From DASRSS01 sp035656335 (GTDB taxonomy: Bacteria > Actinomycetota > Actinomycetes > Mycobacteriales > Jatrophihabitantaceae), in assembly GCA_035656335.1 (NCBI GenBank), contig DASRSS010000147.1:1-9786 (forward strand): a stretch of 9,786 nucleotides of DNA, in the 5' to 3' direction. The notes under the pieces are model-generated. The model saw nothing but the letters and a program-made list of their open reading frames with translations. It was not told the origin of the DNA and made no database searches. Shown here piece by piece: positions 1 through 7,878 of the stretch (position 1 is the stretch's first letter; each line of letters opens with the position of its first letter). A program made the position numbers and the translations under genes.

Positions 1-1
1 C

Positions 2-3000
2 CCCCGCACGCTGAGCGGCAGCCCCAGGTGGCTCTGCGCGTCGGGCAGGCCCGGCAGCGGGATCTCGGGGGCGACCGGCGCCGCGCCGGCCGTCGCCGCG
101 CTGGTGACCTGCGGCGACAGCTGCCCGGCGACGCTCGGCGCCGTCCAGGACGCGGACCCGAATGGCATCGCGTCGACGGCTCGGCTGGCCGACGCGGTGG
201 CGCTGGTGCCCGGTCACGGCGTGTCGAGCGTTTCGGTGGGGCAGCTGCTCGCCGGGCTGCTGCGCACCGAGGACCTGCCGGTCGAGAAGCTGCCGCTGGA
301 CTCGCTGCTTCAGCAGGCGCAGCTGCGCAAGACCGGCGACTTCCACCACGTGCTGTCGTTCGACCGCTGGTGCAGCGTCGGGCCGGACCCGTCCTCGGTG
401 GACGTGATCATGCCCGCCGGCAGCCGCGTCGTGCCGGGCTCGGAGACGCTGACGGTCGACGGTTCCAGCGAGTCGACCCCGACAGCAACGCCGCTGCCGG
501 ACTCCGGCTCATTCAACTTCGAGCTGCCGCCGATCTGCGCCTCGACCTCCTCGCCGACGCCGCACGTCGAGTTCGCGTTCGACGTCGAACCGCCCGTGGT
601 CCTCGGTCCGTTCACCGCCAGCGACGTGTTGCACTCGGGGCCGGGGACGCTGCTCACCCTTCCGGTGTCTGCGGCGACCATCGACGCGCGCGACGCGACG
701 GACGACAACCCCAGCACGCCGAACCCGATGGCGGCGAACGTCCTGTACACCGGCCACGTGTCGCATCCGGGCGACATCGACTACTGGCACCTGCCCGCGC
801 CGCCGACCGGCTCCACGGTCACGTTCTCACTCAGCCACTTGCCGGCCGACTACGACCTCGTCGTGTACGGCGCGGGGTCCGACATCCCGGCGTCACCGTT
901 GCGGGGCTCGCCCCTGCGCGGTTCGCCGTTGCGCGGTTCGCCGGTCGCGGACACCGACGGTAACGACACGTCCACCGCCACGACGCCGACCGCTCTGGCC
1001 GACGTGCCGCTGCTCGACGAACCCCTGCGCGGGACGTCGGTGAACCGGGGCACCGCGGACGAGAGCGTCACCGTGGTCGTGCGCGCCAGCGACGCGTCGC
1101 ACGGCTTCGATGTGCAGGTGTCGGGCTTCAACGGCGCGTCCAGCCCGCAGCCGTACGCGCTGCGCTCCGCGGTGACACCCGGCCCCGAACCGGCCGCGTG
1201 CCCCGCCACCAACCTGACCCTCGGCGCTCCGGGCGCGGCCCCGGCCGCGCCGACCGGGAACGAGCAGACTCTCATCCTCGTGAACGAGCAGCGCATGGCG
1301 GCGCTGTACGGGTCGGACGCGACCGCGGCGATGATGACCAAGCTCGACACGCTCGCCGCGCGCGACGACGTCCGCGGCCTGGTCGTGCCGGTCGACTCCG
1401 ACCCGACCGTCCGCAACGCCTACGCCGCCTGGGACGCGTCGCCCTGCTCGCCCGACGCGGCCAACGGCGTGGTCAGCGCGATCAACGGCCTGGTCGACAC
1501 GCTCCGGCCGGACACGCCGCAGCTGCGGGACGTCGTGATCGTCGGCGCGGACAACGCGATCCCGATGGCGCGGATTCCCGACCTCACCTCGGTCGACAAC
1601 CAGGTGTCGTACACCGACACGGTGCGGTACGGCGGCAAGGACAACGACCTGTCCGCGGCGTTCCTCGACGGGTACGTGCTCTCCGACGACCCGTACGGGG
1701 ACTTCGACCCGCAGCCGTGGCTGTCCGGTCAGCTGTACGTGCCCGACGTGGGTCTCGGGCGTCTGGTCGAGACGCCGTCCGACGTGTCCGCCGCGGTCGA
1801 CGCGTACACCGCCGCGGACGGCGTGCTCAACCCGAGCAGCGGTTTCGTGACCGGTTACGACTTCCTCAGCGACGCGGCGCAGTCGATCCTGAAGTCGGCC
1901 CAGTCGCTGTCGCCCAGCGCGTCCGGTCTCATCGGCAACGGCTGGACGGAAGCCGACGCCGCCAAGGGCATCAACGGCGCGACCGGCGGCATGGTATCCG
2001 TGAACGCGCACTACGACCACTACGAGGCGCTGCCCGCGGACTCGTTCACGGCGGGCACGGTGAACAACCTGCTCAGCACGGCGAACCTCACCGCGTCGCA
2101 GCAGGGCACGATCATGTTCACGATCGGGTGCGAGGGCGGTCTCAACGTGCCGGACACGCTGGTCGGCGCGCCCACGGCGGACGAGGCCGCATCGCTCGCC
2201 GACTGGCCGCAGACCGCGACCGGAAAGGGCGCCGTCTACACCGGCAACACCGGCTACGGCTACGGCGACACCGACGCCATCGCGTACTCCGAGCGGGTCT
2301 ACGCCTACTACGCCGAGAACGTCGCGTCCAGGCACATGACGATCGGCCAGGCGCTGATGTTCGCCAAGCAGCGCTACAACGGCGAACTCGGTGTCGCGGG
2401 CGTGTACGACGCCAAGGCGATGGAGGAGGCCGTCACCTACGGCCTGCCGATGTACCGCGTCGGCAGCGACGGCACGGTGGGCAAGTCGGCGCTGCCGCCG
2501 CTGCCGCCGACCGGACCGGTCGACGACACCGCGACCGCGACGCCGTTCAACCTGCCGTCCATCACCGCCGACCGCGTAAGCGACGAGCACGGCACGCACT
2601 GGGAGGTCTCCGGGCAGGCGCCGCAGGTCACGCAGGGCCGCCCGATCGAGCCGCGCGAGACGATCGCCTACCCGCGTTCGGGCAACCAGCGCGTCCACGG
2701 CGTCGTGATCACCTCGGCCGAGTCGACGGACATCGACGGCGTCGACCCGGCCTACTCCACGCCCACCGTGGACACCTCGGCGAACGAACCGGAACGCGCG
2801 TCGACAGGGACGGTCTTCCCGACCGCGATCCAGGCCGTCAACGCCACCGCCACGGCGGGCGGGCCGGTCGACAACGTCGTGCTCATGCCGGGCCAGTTCA
2901 TCCCGGACCCGTCCGGCGACGGCAAGGGAACGCAGCGGCTGTTCACCGCGCTCGGCGGCACCGTCTACACGTCGGCGAGCACCGACTTCGACGCGCCGGA

Positions 3001-4063
3001 CATCACCGGTGTCACGTCGTCGGTGGACGCTGGATCCGGAACCGTCAGCGTGACGACCACCGCACAGGACGTAGCCGGCGGCGTGGCCCTCTACCGCGAC
3101 AACACCTCCGACGCCTGGCACCACGCCGACCTGACCGGCGACGGCAGCGGGACGTTCACCGCGTCGCTGTCGGTCGACAACGGCGCGACCGCGATCAACG
3201 ACCTGATCGTGCAACTCGTCGACCAGGCCGGCAACGTCGGCGTCTCCACCGACAAGGGCGTCGGCTACCACGCAACCGTGCGCACGACGAGCGTCAGCCT
3301 GAGCACCGAGCCGGAACTGCCCAGCAGCGGCTGGTACACCGGTCCCGTCGGCGTGGTCGTCGACGCGGACGGCCCGGTGTCGGTGTCGGTCGACGGCGGC
3401 GCGAGCCAGCCGTACACCGGCCCGGTCACGGTCACCGGCGACGGCACGCACACGGTCGTCGCGACCGCAGGGGACATCACCAAGAAGCTGACGATCAACA
3501 TCGACAGCACCGCGCCGACCATCACCGGCATCGCCGACGGCCAGACCTTCGTCAGCGGCTCGGACGTCACGATCAGCTGTAGCGATCCGCAGCCGGGTTC
3601 CGGCCTGGCCGAGTGCACGAATGGCGGAGCGGTGGACACGTCCACCGTCGGGACGTTCACCACCACTGTCACCGCCACCGACAATGCGGGCAACAGCACG
3701 AGCCGGACGCTGCACTACTCGGTCGTCGGGTTCAGCGGATTCTCGTGGCCGGTGCGCGACGGCCAGTGGAACACGGTCGAACCGGCCAGCGTCGTGCCGA
3801 TCCTGTTCACCGTGCGGCAGGCGGACGGCAGCTGGCTCACCGACCCGCATCAGGTGCAGCTGGTGATGTTCAGCAAGTCGTGCTCGGACGATCCCACCAG
3901 CGGCCCGGCCGCGGGCGAGCCGACGCAGAGCATCTGGGTCGGGCACCTCGGCCGGCAGTTCATGACCCTCGCCCTGATGCCGTGGAAGCCGCGGCAGTGC
4001 GTCGGGATCAGCGTGATCTACCAGTCGACCGTCCTGGGCACAGCCGCGTTCAAGCTGAGGTGA
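2..4063 (+). CDS. Large secreted-type protein with PPC-like domain, C25/gingipain-like protease domain, Ig/HYR-like and PxKF-like C-terminus (5' partial)
   Basis: The frame is open to the left edge, so the N-terminus and any signal peptide are missing. A GTG at 104 is in frame, but no signal peptide follows it and it is probably not the start. Numbering the 1353 visible residues from position 2: about 246-380 resemble a bacterial pre-peptidase (PPC) domain (GDIDYW, then DYDLVVYG) interrupted by PLRGS repeats. About 423-820 look like a clan CD, family C25 cysteine protease. Hydrophobic strands precede His670 (VNAHYDHY) and Cys710 (FTIGCEGG), the expected catalytic pair. About 997-1240 are Ig/HYR-like beta domains (ATDNAGN). 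About 1243-1353 resemble a PxKF domain ending GTAAFKLR. There is no C-terminal membrane anchor or LPXTG motif. Extracellular location is inferred from the domains. The stop overlaps the cyclase start. It could be an inactive protease-fold adhesin; the gene is certain, the proteolytic activity is not. Confidence 0.87.
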   Translation, partial: PRTLSGSPRWLCASGRPGSGISGATGAAPAVAALVTCGDSCPATLGAVQDADPNGIASTARLADAVALVPGHGVSSVSVGQLLAGLLRTEDLPVEKLPLDSLLQQAQLRKTGDFHHVLSFDRWCSVGPDPSSVDVIMPAGSRVVPGSETLTVDGSSESTPTATPLPDSGSFNFELPPICASTSSPTPHVEFAFDVEPPVVLGPFTASDVLHSGPGTLLTLPVSAATIDARDATDDNPSTPNPMAANVLYTGHVSHPGDIDYWHLPAPPTGSTVTFSLSHLPADYDLVVYGAGSDIPASPLRGSPLRGSPLRGSPVADTDGNDTSTATTPTALADVPLLDEPLRGTSVNRGTADESVTVVVRASDASHGFDVQVSGFNGASSPQPYALRSAVTPGPEPAACPATNLTLGAPGAAPAAPTGNEQTLILVNEQRMAALYGSDATAAMMTKLDTLAARDDVRGLVVPVDSDPTVRNAYAAWDASPCSPDAANGVVSAINGLVDTLRPDTPQLRDVVIVGADNAIPMARIPDLTSVDNQVSYTDTVRYGGKDNDLSAAFLDGYVLSDDPYGDFDPQPWLSGQLYVPDVGLGRLVETPSDVSAAVDAYTAADGVLNPSSGFVTGYDFLSDAAQSILKSAQSLSPSASGLIGNGWTEADAAKGINGATGGMVSVNAHYDHYEALPADSFTAGTVNNLLSTANLTASQQGTIMFTIGCEGGLNVPDTLVGAPTADEAASLADWPQTATGKGAVYTGNTGYGYGDTDAIAYSERVYAYYAENVASRHMTIGQALMFAKQRYNGELGVAGVYDAKAMEEAVTYGLPMYRVGSDGTVGKSALPPLPPTGPVDDTATATPFNLPSITADRVSDEHGTHWEVSGQAPQVTQGRPIEPRETIAYPRSGNQRVHGVVITSAESTDIDGVDPAYSTPTVDTSANEPERASTGTVFPTAIQAVNATATAGGPVDNVVLMPGQFIPDPSGDGKGTQRLFTALGGTVYTSASTDFDAPDITGVTSSVDAGSGTVSVTTTAQDVAGGVALYRDNTSDAWHHADLTGDGSGTFTASLSVDNGATAINDLIVQLVDQAGNVGVSTDKGVGYHATVRTTSVSLSTEPELPSSGWYTGPVGVVVDADGPVSVSVDGGASQPYTGPVTVTGDGTHTVVATAGDITKKLTINIDSTAPTITGIADGQTFVSGSDVTISCSDPQPGSGLAECTNGGAVDTSTVGTFTTTVTATDNAGNSTSRTLHYSVVGFSGFSWPVRDGQWNTVEPASVVPILFTVRQADGSWLTDPHQVQLVMFSKSCSDDPTSGPAAGEPTQSIWVGHLGRQFMTLALMPWKPRQCVGISVIYQSTVLGTAAFKLR
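896..940 (+). repeat. Three tandem 15-bp repeats encoding PLRGS
   Basis: Three in-frame 15-bp units (896-910, 911-925, 926-940) each encode PLRGS inside the PPC-like domain. The second and third units differ at only two bases. A diverged fourth copy encoding PLRGT lies at 1022-1036, and LSGSP near position 11 may be an older relative. The unit is a multiple of three, so gain or loss of copies would change protein length without shifting the frame. Confidence 0.85.
1022..1036 (+). repeat. Diverged outlying copy of the PLRGS repeat
   Basis: An in-frame 15-bp stretch encodes PLRGT, 81 bp after the tandem block. It matches the tandem units at most positions. The two repeat sites flank an acidic, Thr-rich linker in the protein, so both probably lie in one loop inserted in the PPC-like fold. 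Confidence 0.5.
4060..4063 (+). promoter_or_regulatory. GTGA stop/start overlap coupling protease and cyclase genes
   Basis: The GTG start of the cyclase (4060-4062) overlaps the TGA stop of the upstream gene (4061-4063). No good Shine-Dalgarno sequence lies 5-10 bases before it, which suggests re-initiation by ribosomes finishing the protease gene. An ATG at 4067 is in another frame and soon reaches a stop. The next in-frame candidate, GTG at 4090, also lacks a ribosome site. Confidence 0.65.
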
Positions 4064-7000
4064 CCAATGACCCCGGCACGCAGCGTGGCGTGACGCCACT
4101 GGCCCCGCTGCGTCCGTACGTCGCCGACCTGCACGCGCAATGGCTGCGCGAGGAACCGGACGAGCGGTACCGGCGCCTTGCCGGCACGCTGGTGTTCGCC
4201 GACATCTCGGGATTCACCCCGCTGACCGAACGGCTGGCCAGGCGCGGGCGGGTCGGCGCCGAGGCGCTCACGGACGTCCTCAACGACGTCTTCGGCGCGC
4301 TGCTCGCGGTGGCGTCCGCGCACGGCGGCGACCTGCTGAAGTTCGGCGGTGACGCGCTGTTGCTGCTGTTCGACGGCCTCGGACAGCAGCGCCGCGCCTG
4401 TGCCGCCGCGGCGGCGATGCAGACGGCGCTGCGCCCGTGGCGGCGTTTCAGCACCGAGGCCGGCTCGATGTCGCTGCGCATGTCGGTCGGGGTCGCCACC
4501 GGTGACGTTCACGCGTTCCTCGTCGGCGACCTGCACCGCGAGCTGCTCATCGGCGGGCCGGTCGTGTCGCGGGTGGTGGCCTTGGAGTCCGTCGCGGACG
4601 CCGGGGAGATCGTGGTGGACGACGCCGTCGCCCGCAGGCTCGAGGACGCGGACCTGGGCGCCGTCAAGGGCGCCGGTCGGCTGCTGCGCCGCGGCCCGGT
4701 CGTCGAGCTTCCCGCGCCGCGCGCGTGCACGGTTGGCGACGTCACCCTCGGCATCCCCGTCGCGCTGCGCGATCACCTGACCCGGCGCCTCGACGAGGGC
4801 GAACACCGCCAGGCGGTGCTGACGTTCGTCCAGTTCAAGGGCCTGGACGCGCTGCTCTCGGGCGCCGGCCCGGACGCGGCCACGAGCGCGCTCGACGAGC
4901 TGGTCCGTCGCATCCAGCGCGCCTGCGCCGCGCACGGCGTCTGCTTCCTCGCAACCGACCTGGACGGCGACGGCGGCAAGGTGCTCCTGGCCGCCGGCGC
5001 ACCGACGGCGTCCGCGGACGATCCGGACCGCACGCTGGTGACGCTGCTGGACGTGCTGGCGGAGCCGTCACCGCTGGCCGTCCGCGCCGGAGTCAACGCC
5101 GGCGCCGCGTTCGCGGTCGACATGGGGTCGCCGTCGCGCCGCACGTACGCGGTGATGGGGGACGCGACCAACCTGGCGGCACGCGTCATGGGCCGGGCCG
5201 CGCCGGGGCAGATCGTCGCCACCGCGGCGGTGCTCGAGCGGACCCGGGCGCCGTTCGACCACGAGCCGATGGAGCCGTTCCTCGTCAAGGGCAAGTCGGT
5301 GCCGATCAACGCCTCGCGGGTGCTGGGTGCGCGTGCCGGCCAGGACACGCGCTCCGCGCCGGATGCCGCGGTGCACCTGGTCGGCCGAGCGCACGAGCGG
5401 GCCCTCATCGCGAAGCTGATCGCCGACGCGCGCGACGGTCGCGGCGGAGTGCTCGCGTTGGTCGGCGAGGCCGGTATCGGCAAGTCGGCGCTGGTCGATC
5501 ACGCGCGCACGCTCGCCGACGGCATGCCGCAGCTGTCGTTCGCGGCGGCGCCGTACGCGGCCGCGAGCCCGTACTACGCGGTGCGCGGCCCGCTGCGCAA
5601 CCTGCTCGGCCTGCCGGCCGGCGCGGACGCGGACGCGGACGCACTCACGGCCGTGCTCGCGTCCGCTGCGCCCGAGCTGGTGCCGTGGGCCCCGCTCGTC
5701 GGCGTCGTACTCGGCATCTCCGCGCCGGAGACCGACCAGACGCGCGCACTCGCCCCGGAGTTCCGCCGCGCGCGGGCGCACGCCGCCGTGCAGACCCTGC
5801 TCGCACGGTTGCTGCACGGCGCGTCCGCGGTGCTGGTCGAGGACGCGCACTGGCTGGACGAGGCGAGCGGTGCGCTGCTCGCCGACGTCGCCGCCGCGGC
5901 CACCGAGCAGGGCTGGGCGATGCTGGTAACCCGGCAACCGGCGGGCGGCACGGTCCTCGCGCCGGACAACGCCACGGTCGTGACGCTGGGCCCGCTGGCG
6001 GCGGCGGAGCTGCAGGACCTCACGGCGAGCGCGCTCGGTGAGGTGCCGGCGCACGTGCGCGCGCAACTGGTCGAGCGCAGCGGCGGCAACCCGCTGTTCC
6101 TGCTCGAACTGCTCACCGCGGCCCGCAACGGCACCGATGCCGAATCGCTGCCGGACACGATCGAGGCGCTCGTCGCGGCCCGCGTCGACGCGCTGCAACC
6201 GGTGGAGCGCTCGCTGGTGCGGCACGCCGCGGTGTTCGGGCACCGGTTCACCACGGCACAGCTCGCCGCCCTGACCGGCACCGCGCAGGACGCGGTCGAT
6301 CGCGCCCTGGCGCCGCTCGACGCGGTGGTCGTCCCGGAGCGCAACGGTTACCGGTTCGTCCACGCGCTGGTGCGCGACGCGGCCTACGCCGCGCTGCCGT
6401 ACCGGCAGCGGCGGGTGCTGCACCAGCGCGCCGGTGAGCTCATCGAGCACCAGGGGCGGACGGATCTCGCGGAGTGGTCCGACCTGCTGTCGCTGCACTT
6501 CGAGCAGGCGCGCGATCACGCGAAGACGTGGCGCTACGCGGCCATCGCGGCGGCGCGGGCGCGCGTGCAGTGGGCGCCTGCCGACGCGTGCACGCTGTAC
6601 CGCCGGGCGCTGGGCGCGGCACGCGCGCTCGGCGTCGCCGACACCGAACTGGCCTCGACGTACGAGGAGCTCGGTGACTGCGCGGAGCTGGCCGGCCGTT
6701 ATGTCGAGGCCGCCGACGCCTACCGCGAGGCCCGTGCGCGGGTGGGCGAAGACCCGGTGCACACCGCCGAGCTGTGCCGCAAGGAGGGCTGGGTCCGCGA
6801 GCGGTCCGGCCGGTACTCGGCCGCGCTGCGGTGGTACCGGCGCGGCCTCGACGCGCTCGGCGACGCGGACGACGACGCGCTCATCCGCACGCAGCTGGTT
6901 CTCGCCGAGGGCGCCGCGCGGCTGCGGCAGGGCCGCTACCGGCAGGCCGTGCCGTTGCTGCACGCCGCAGTGCAGGGCGCGCAACGGCACCAGGACGAGG

Positions 7001-7878
7001 CCACCCTCGCGCACGCGTACTACCTGCTCGACTGGGCGTACACGGACCTGGGCAGCGACGAGGCGCTGCACTATCGCGAGCTGTCGCTGCCGATCTACCA
7101 GCGGCTCGGCAACCTCGCGCGCGAAGGTGTCGTCGTCAGCAACCTCGGCATCGACGCCTACTTCGAAGGGCGATGGGCGGACGCGGTCGAGCTGTACGAA
7201 CGCGGCCGCGTCGCCTCGACCCGCGCCGGTGACGTCGTCCAGGCCGCGACCGCGGCGAACAACATCGGCGAGGTGTACTCCGACCAGGGCCGGCTCGACG
7301 CGGCGGAGACGATGTTCCGCGACGCCCTGGCGACCTGGCAGCGCGCGCCGTTCCCGGTCGGCATCTGGCTGGCGACCAGCAACCTCGGTCGCGTGGCCGC
7401 CCGCGGTGGACGGTTCGCCGAGGCCGCCGAGCTGTTCGCGAAGGCGCGTGAGGGCTTCGGCGTCATCGGCGCGGACGGGTACGTCGTCGAGACCCGCTCG
7501 CGCGAGGTCGAGCTGCACGCGCTCGCCGGCGAGCCCGCGGCCGCGGACGCGCTGGCCGTGGAGACGCTGGAGCGGGTCCGGCGCCTCGGCGGCCTCGGCC
7601 ACCTGACCGTCATGCTGCTGCGGCTGCGCGGCTACGCGGCCGCGCAGCGCGGCGATCACGCACTCGCGGCGCGGCTGCTGCAGGAATCCCTTGCCGCGGC
7701 TGGGGACTCCGGCCTGCTGTTCGAGCGCGCGCTGACGCTCGAGGCGCTCGGACGCGTCCTGGACGGCGCCGAGGGCGAGGCGCACCGCGGCGCCGCCACG
7801 GACCTGTTGCAACGCCTGGACGTCGTCCGGACACCGCACTTCCCGCTGCCGACAACAGAGAAGGTGATCGAGGTATGA
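4060..7878 (+). CDS. Tandem class III nucleotidyl cyclase with STAND/AAA ATPase and TPR repeats (soluble adenylyl cyclase-like)
   Basis: A 1272-residue cytoplasmic protein that probably makes cAMP or another 3',5'-cyclic nucleotide. The first cyclase domain (C1, about 40-200) has FADISGFT with metal-binding Asp48 and LLKFGGD with Lys94 and Asp98, but its usual Asn/Arg pair is lost (GPVVSRVVALE). The second (C2, about 250-425) has Gln258 for the first metal Asp but keeps GDATNLAAR with Asn371 and Arg375. The halves therefore complement each other to form one active site, as in animal ADCY10. A P-loop ATPase follows: Walker A GEAGIGKS (469-476), Walker B VLVEDAHWLD (591-600) and SGGNPLF (674-680). 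TPR units fill about 805-1250, for example at 866, 1028, 1068 and 1107. There is no LuxR-type HTH, so it is not a MalT-like regulator. Start GTG 4060 is chosen for its overlap with the upstream stop and because it lies just before the C1 domain; the same frame is open further upstream inside the protease gene, but that part reads as an out-of-frame shadow. The nucleotide product and the signal sensed are unknown. Confidence 0.92.
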   Translation: MTNDPGTQRGVTPLAPLRPYVADLHAQWLREEPDERYRRLAGTLVFADISGFTPLTERLARRGRVGAEALTDVLNDVFGALLAVASAHGGDLLKFGGDALLLLFDGLGQQRRACAAAAAMQTALRPWRRFSTEAGSMSLRMSVGVATGDVHAFLVGDLHRELLIGGPVVSRVVALESVADAGEIVVDDAVARRLEDADLGAVKGAGRLLRRGPVVELPAPRACTVGDVTLGIPVALRDHLTRRLDEGEHRQAVLTFVQFKGLDALLSGAGPDAATSALDELVRRIQRACAAHGVCFLATDLDGDGGKVLLAAGAPTASADDPDRTLVTLLDVLAEPSPLAVRAGVNAGAAFAVDMGSPSRRTYAVMGDATNLAARVMGRAAPGQIVATAAVLERTRAPFDHEPMEPFLVKGKSVPINASRVLGARAGQDTRSAPDAAVHLVGRAHERALIAKLIADARDGRGGVLALVGEAGIGKSALVDHARTLADGMPQLSFAAAPYAAASPYYAVRGPLRNLLGLPAGADADADALTAVLASAAPELVPWAPLVGVVLGISAPETDQTRALAPEFRRARAHAAVQTLLARLLHGASAVLVEDAHWLDEASGALLADVAAAATEQGWAMLVTRQPAGGTVLAPDNATVVTLGPLAAAELQDLTASALGEVPAHVRAQLVERSGGNPLFLLELLTAARNGTDAESLPDTIEALVAARVDALQPVERSLVRHAAVFGHRFTTAQLAALTGTAQDAVDRALAPLDAVVVPERNGYRFVHALVRDAAYAALPYRQRRVLHQRAGELIEHQGRTDLAEWSDLLSLHFEQARDHAKTWRYAAIAAARARVQWAPADACTLYRRALGAARALGVADTELASTYEELGDCAELAGRYVEAADAYREARARVGEDPVHTAELCRKEGWVRERSGRYSAALRWYRRGLDALGDADDDALIRTQLVLAEGAARLRQGRYRQAVPLLHAAVQGAQRHQDEATLAHAYYLLDWAYTDLGSDEALHYRELSLPIYQRLGNLAREGVVVSNLGIDAYFEGRWADAVELYERGRVASTRAGDVVQAATAANNIGEVYSDQGRLDAAETMFRDALATWQRAPFPVGIWLATSNLGRVAARGGRFAEAAELFAKAREGFGVIGADGYVVETRSREVELHALAGEPAAADALAVETLERVRRLGGLGHLTVMLLRLRGYAAAQRGDHALAARLLQESLAAAGDSGLLFERALTLEALGRVLDGAEGEAHRGAATDLLQRLDVVRTPHFPLPTTEKVIEV
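5623..5640 (+). repeat. Three 6-bp GCGGAC units in the ATPase coding region
   Basis: GCGGAC occurs three times in a row, giving an Ala-Asp run (GADADADAL) between the Walker A and Walker B motifs of the cyclase protein. It is probably a surface loop made by slippage, and the frame is preserved. It is minor and of no clear function. Confidence 0.5.
7861..7866 (+). promoter_or_regulatory. Ribosome binding site for the cyclic-nucleotide-binding gene
   Basis: AAGGTG, inside the longer purine run GAGAAGG, lies about 8 bases before the ATG at 7875. That ATG overlaps the cyclase stop as ATGA (7875-7878). A second purine run, GAGGT, directly abuts the ATG and is too close to serve. Together these support both the start and translational coupling. 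Confidence 0.55.

Noticed and set aside
1198..3582. A 794-codon plus-strand frame overlapping the protease gene.
   Set aside because: Arg-rich out-of-frame reading of the protease sequence, with no domain similarity.
3613..4059. An upstream extension of the cyclase frame beginning at an ATG inside the protease gene.
   Set aside because: The extra 149 residues are an Arg/His-rich out-of-frame reading of the PxKF-like region. The cyclase C1 domain needs only the start at 4060.
893..4099. A 1068-codon open frame on the minus strand opposite the protease gene.
   Set aside because: It is the antisense shadow typical of GC-rich genes. The product is Arg/Val/Gly/Asp-rich low-complexity with no domains, while the plus strand encodes recognisable ones.
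4060..7878. A MalT/LuxR-type ATP-dependent transcription activator.
   Set aside because: The ATPase and TPR parts fit, but there is no C-terminal HTH and the N-terminus is two cyclase domains.
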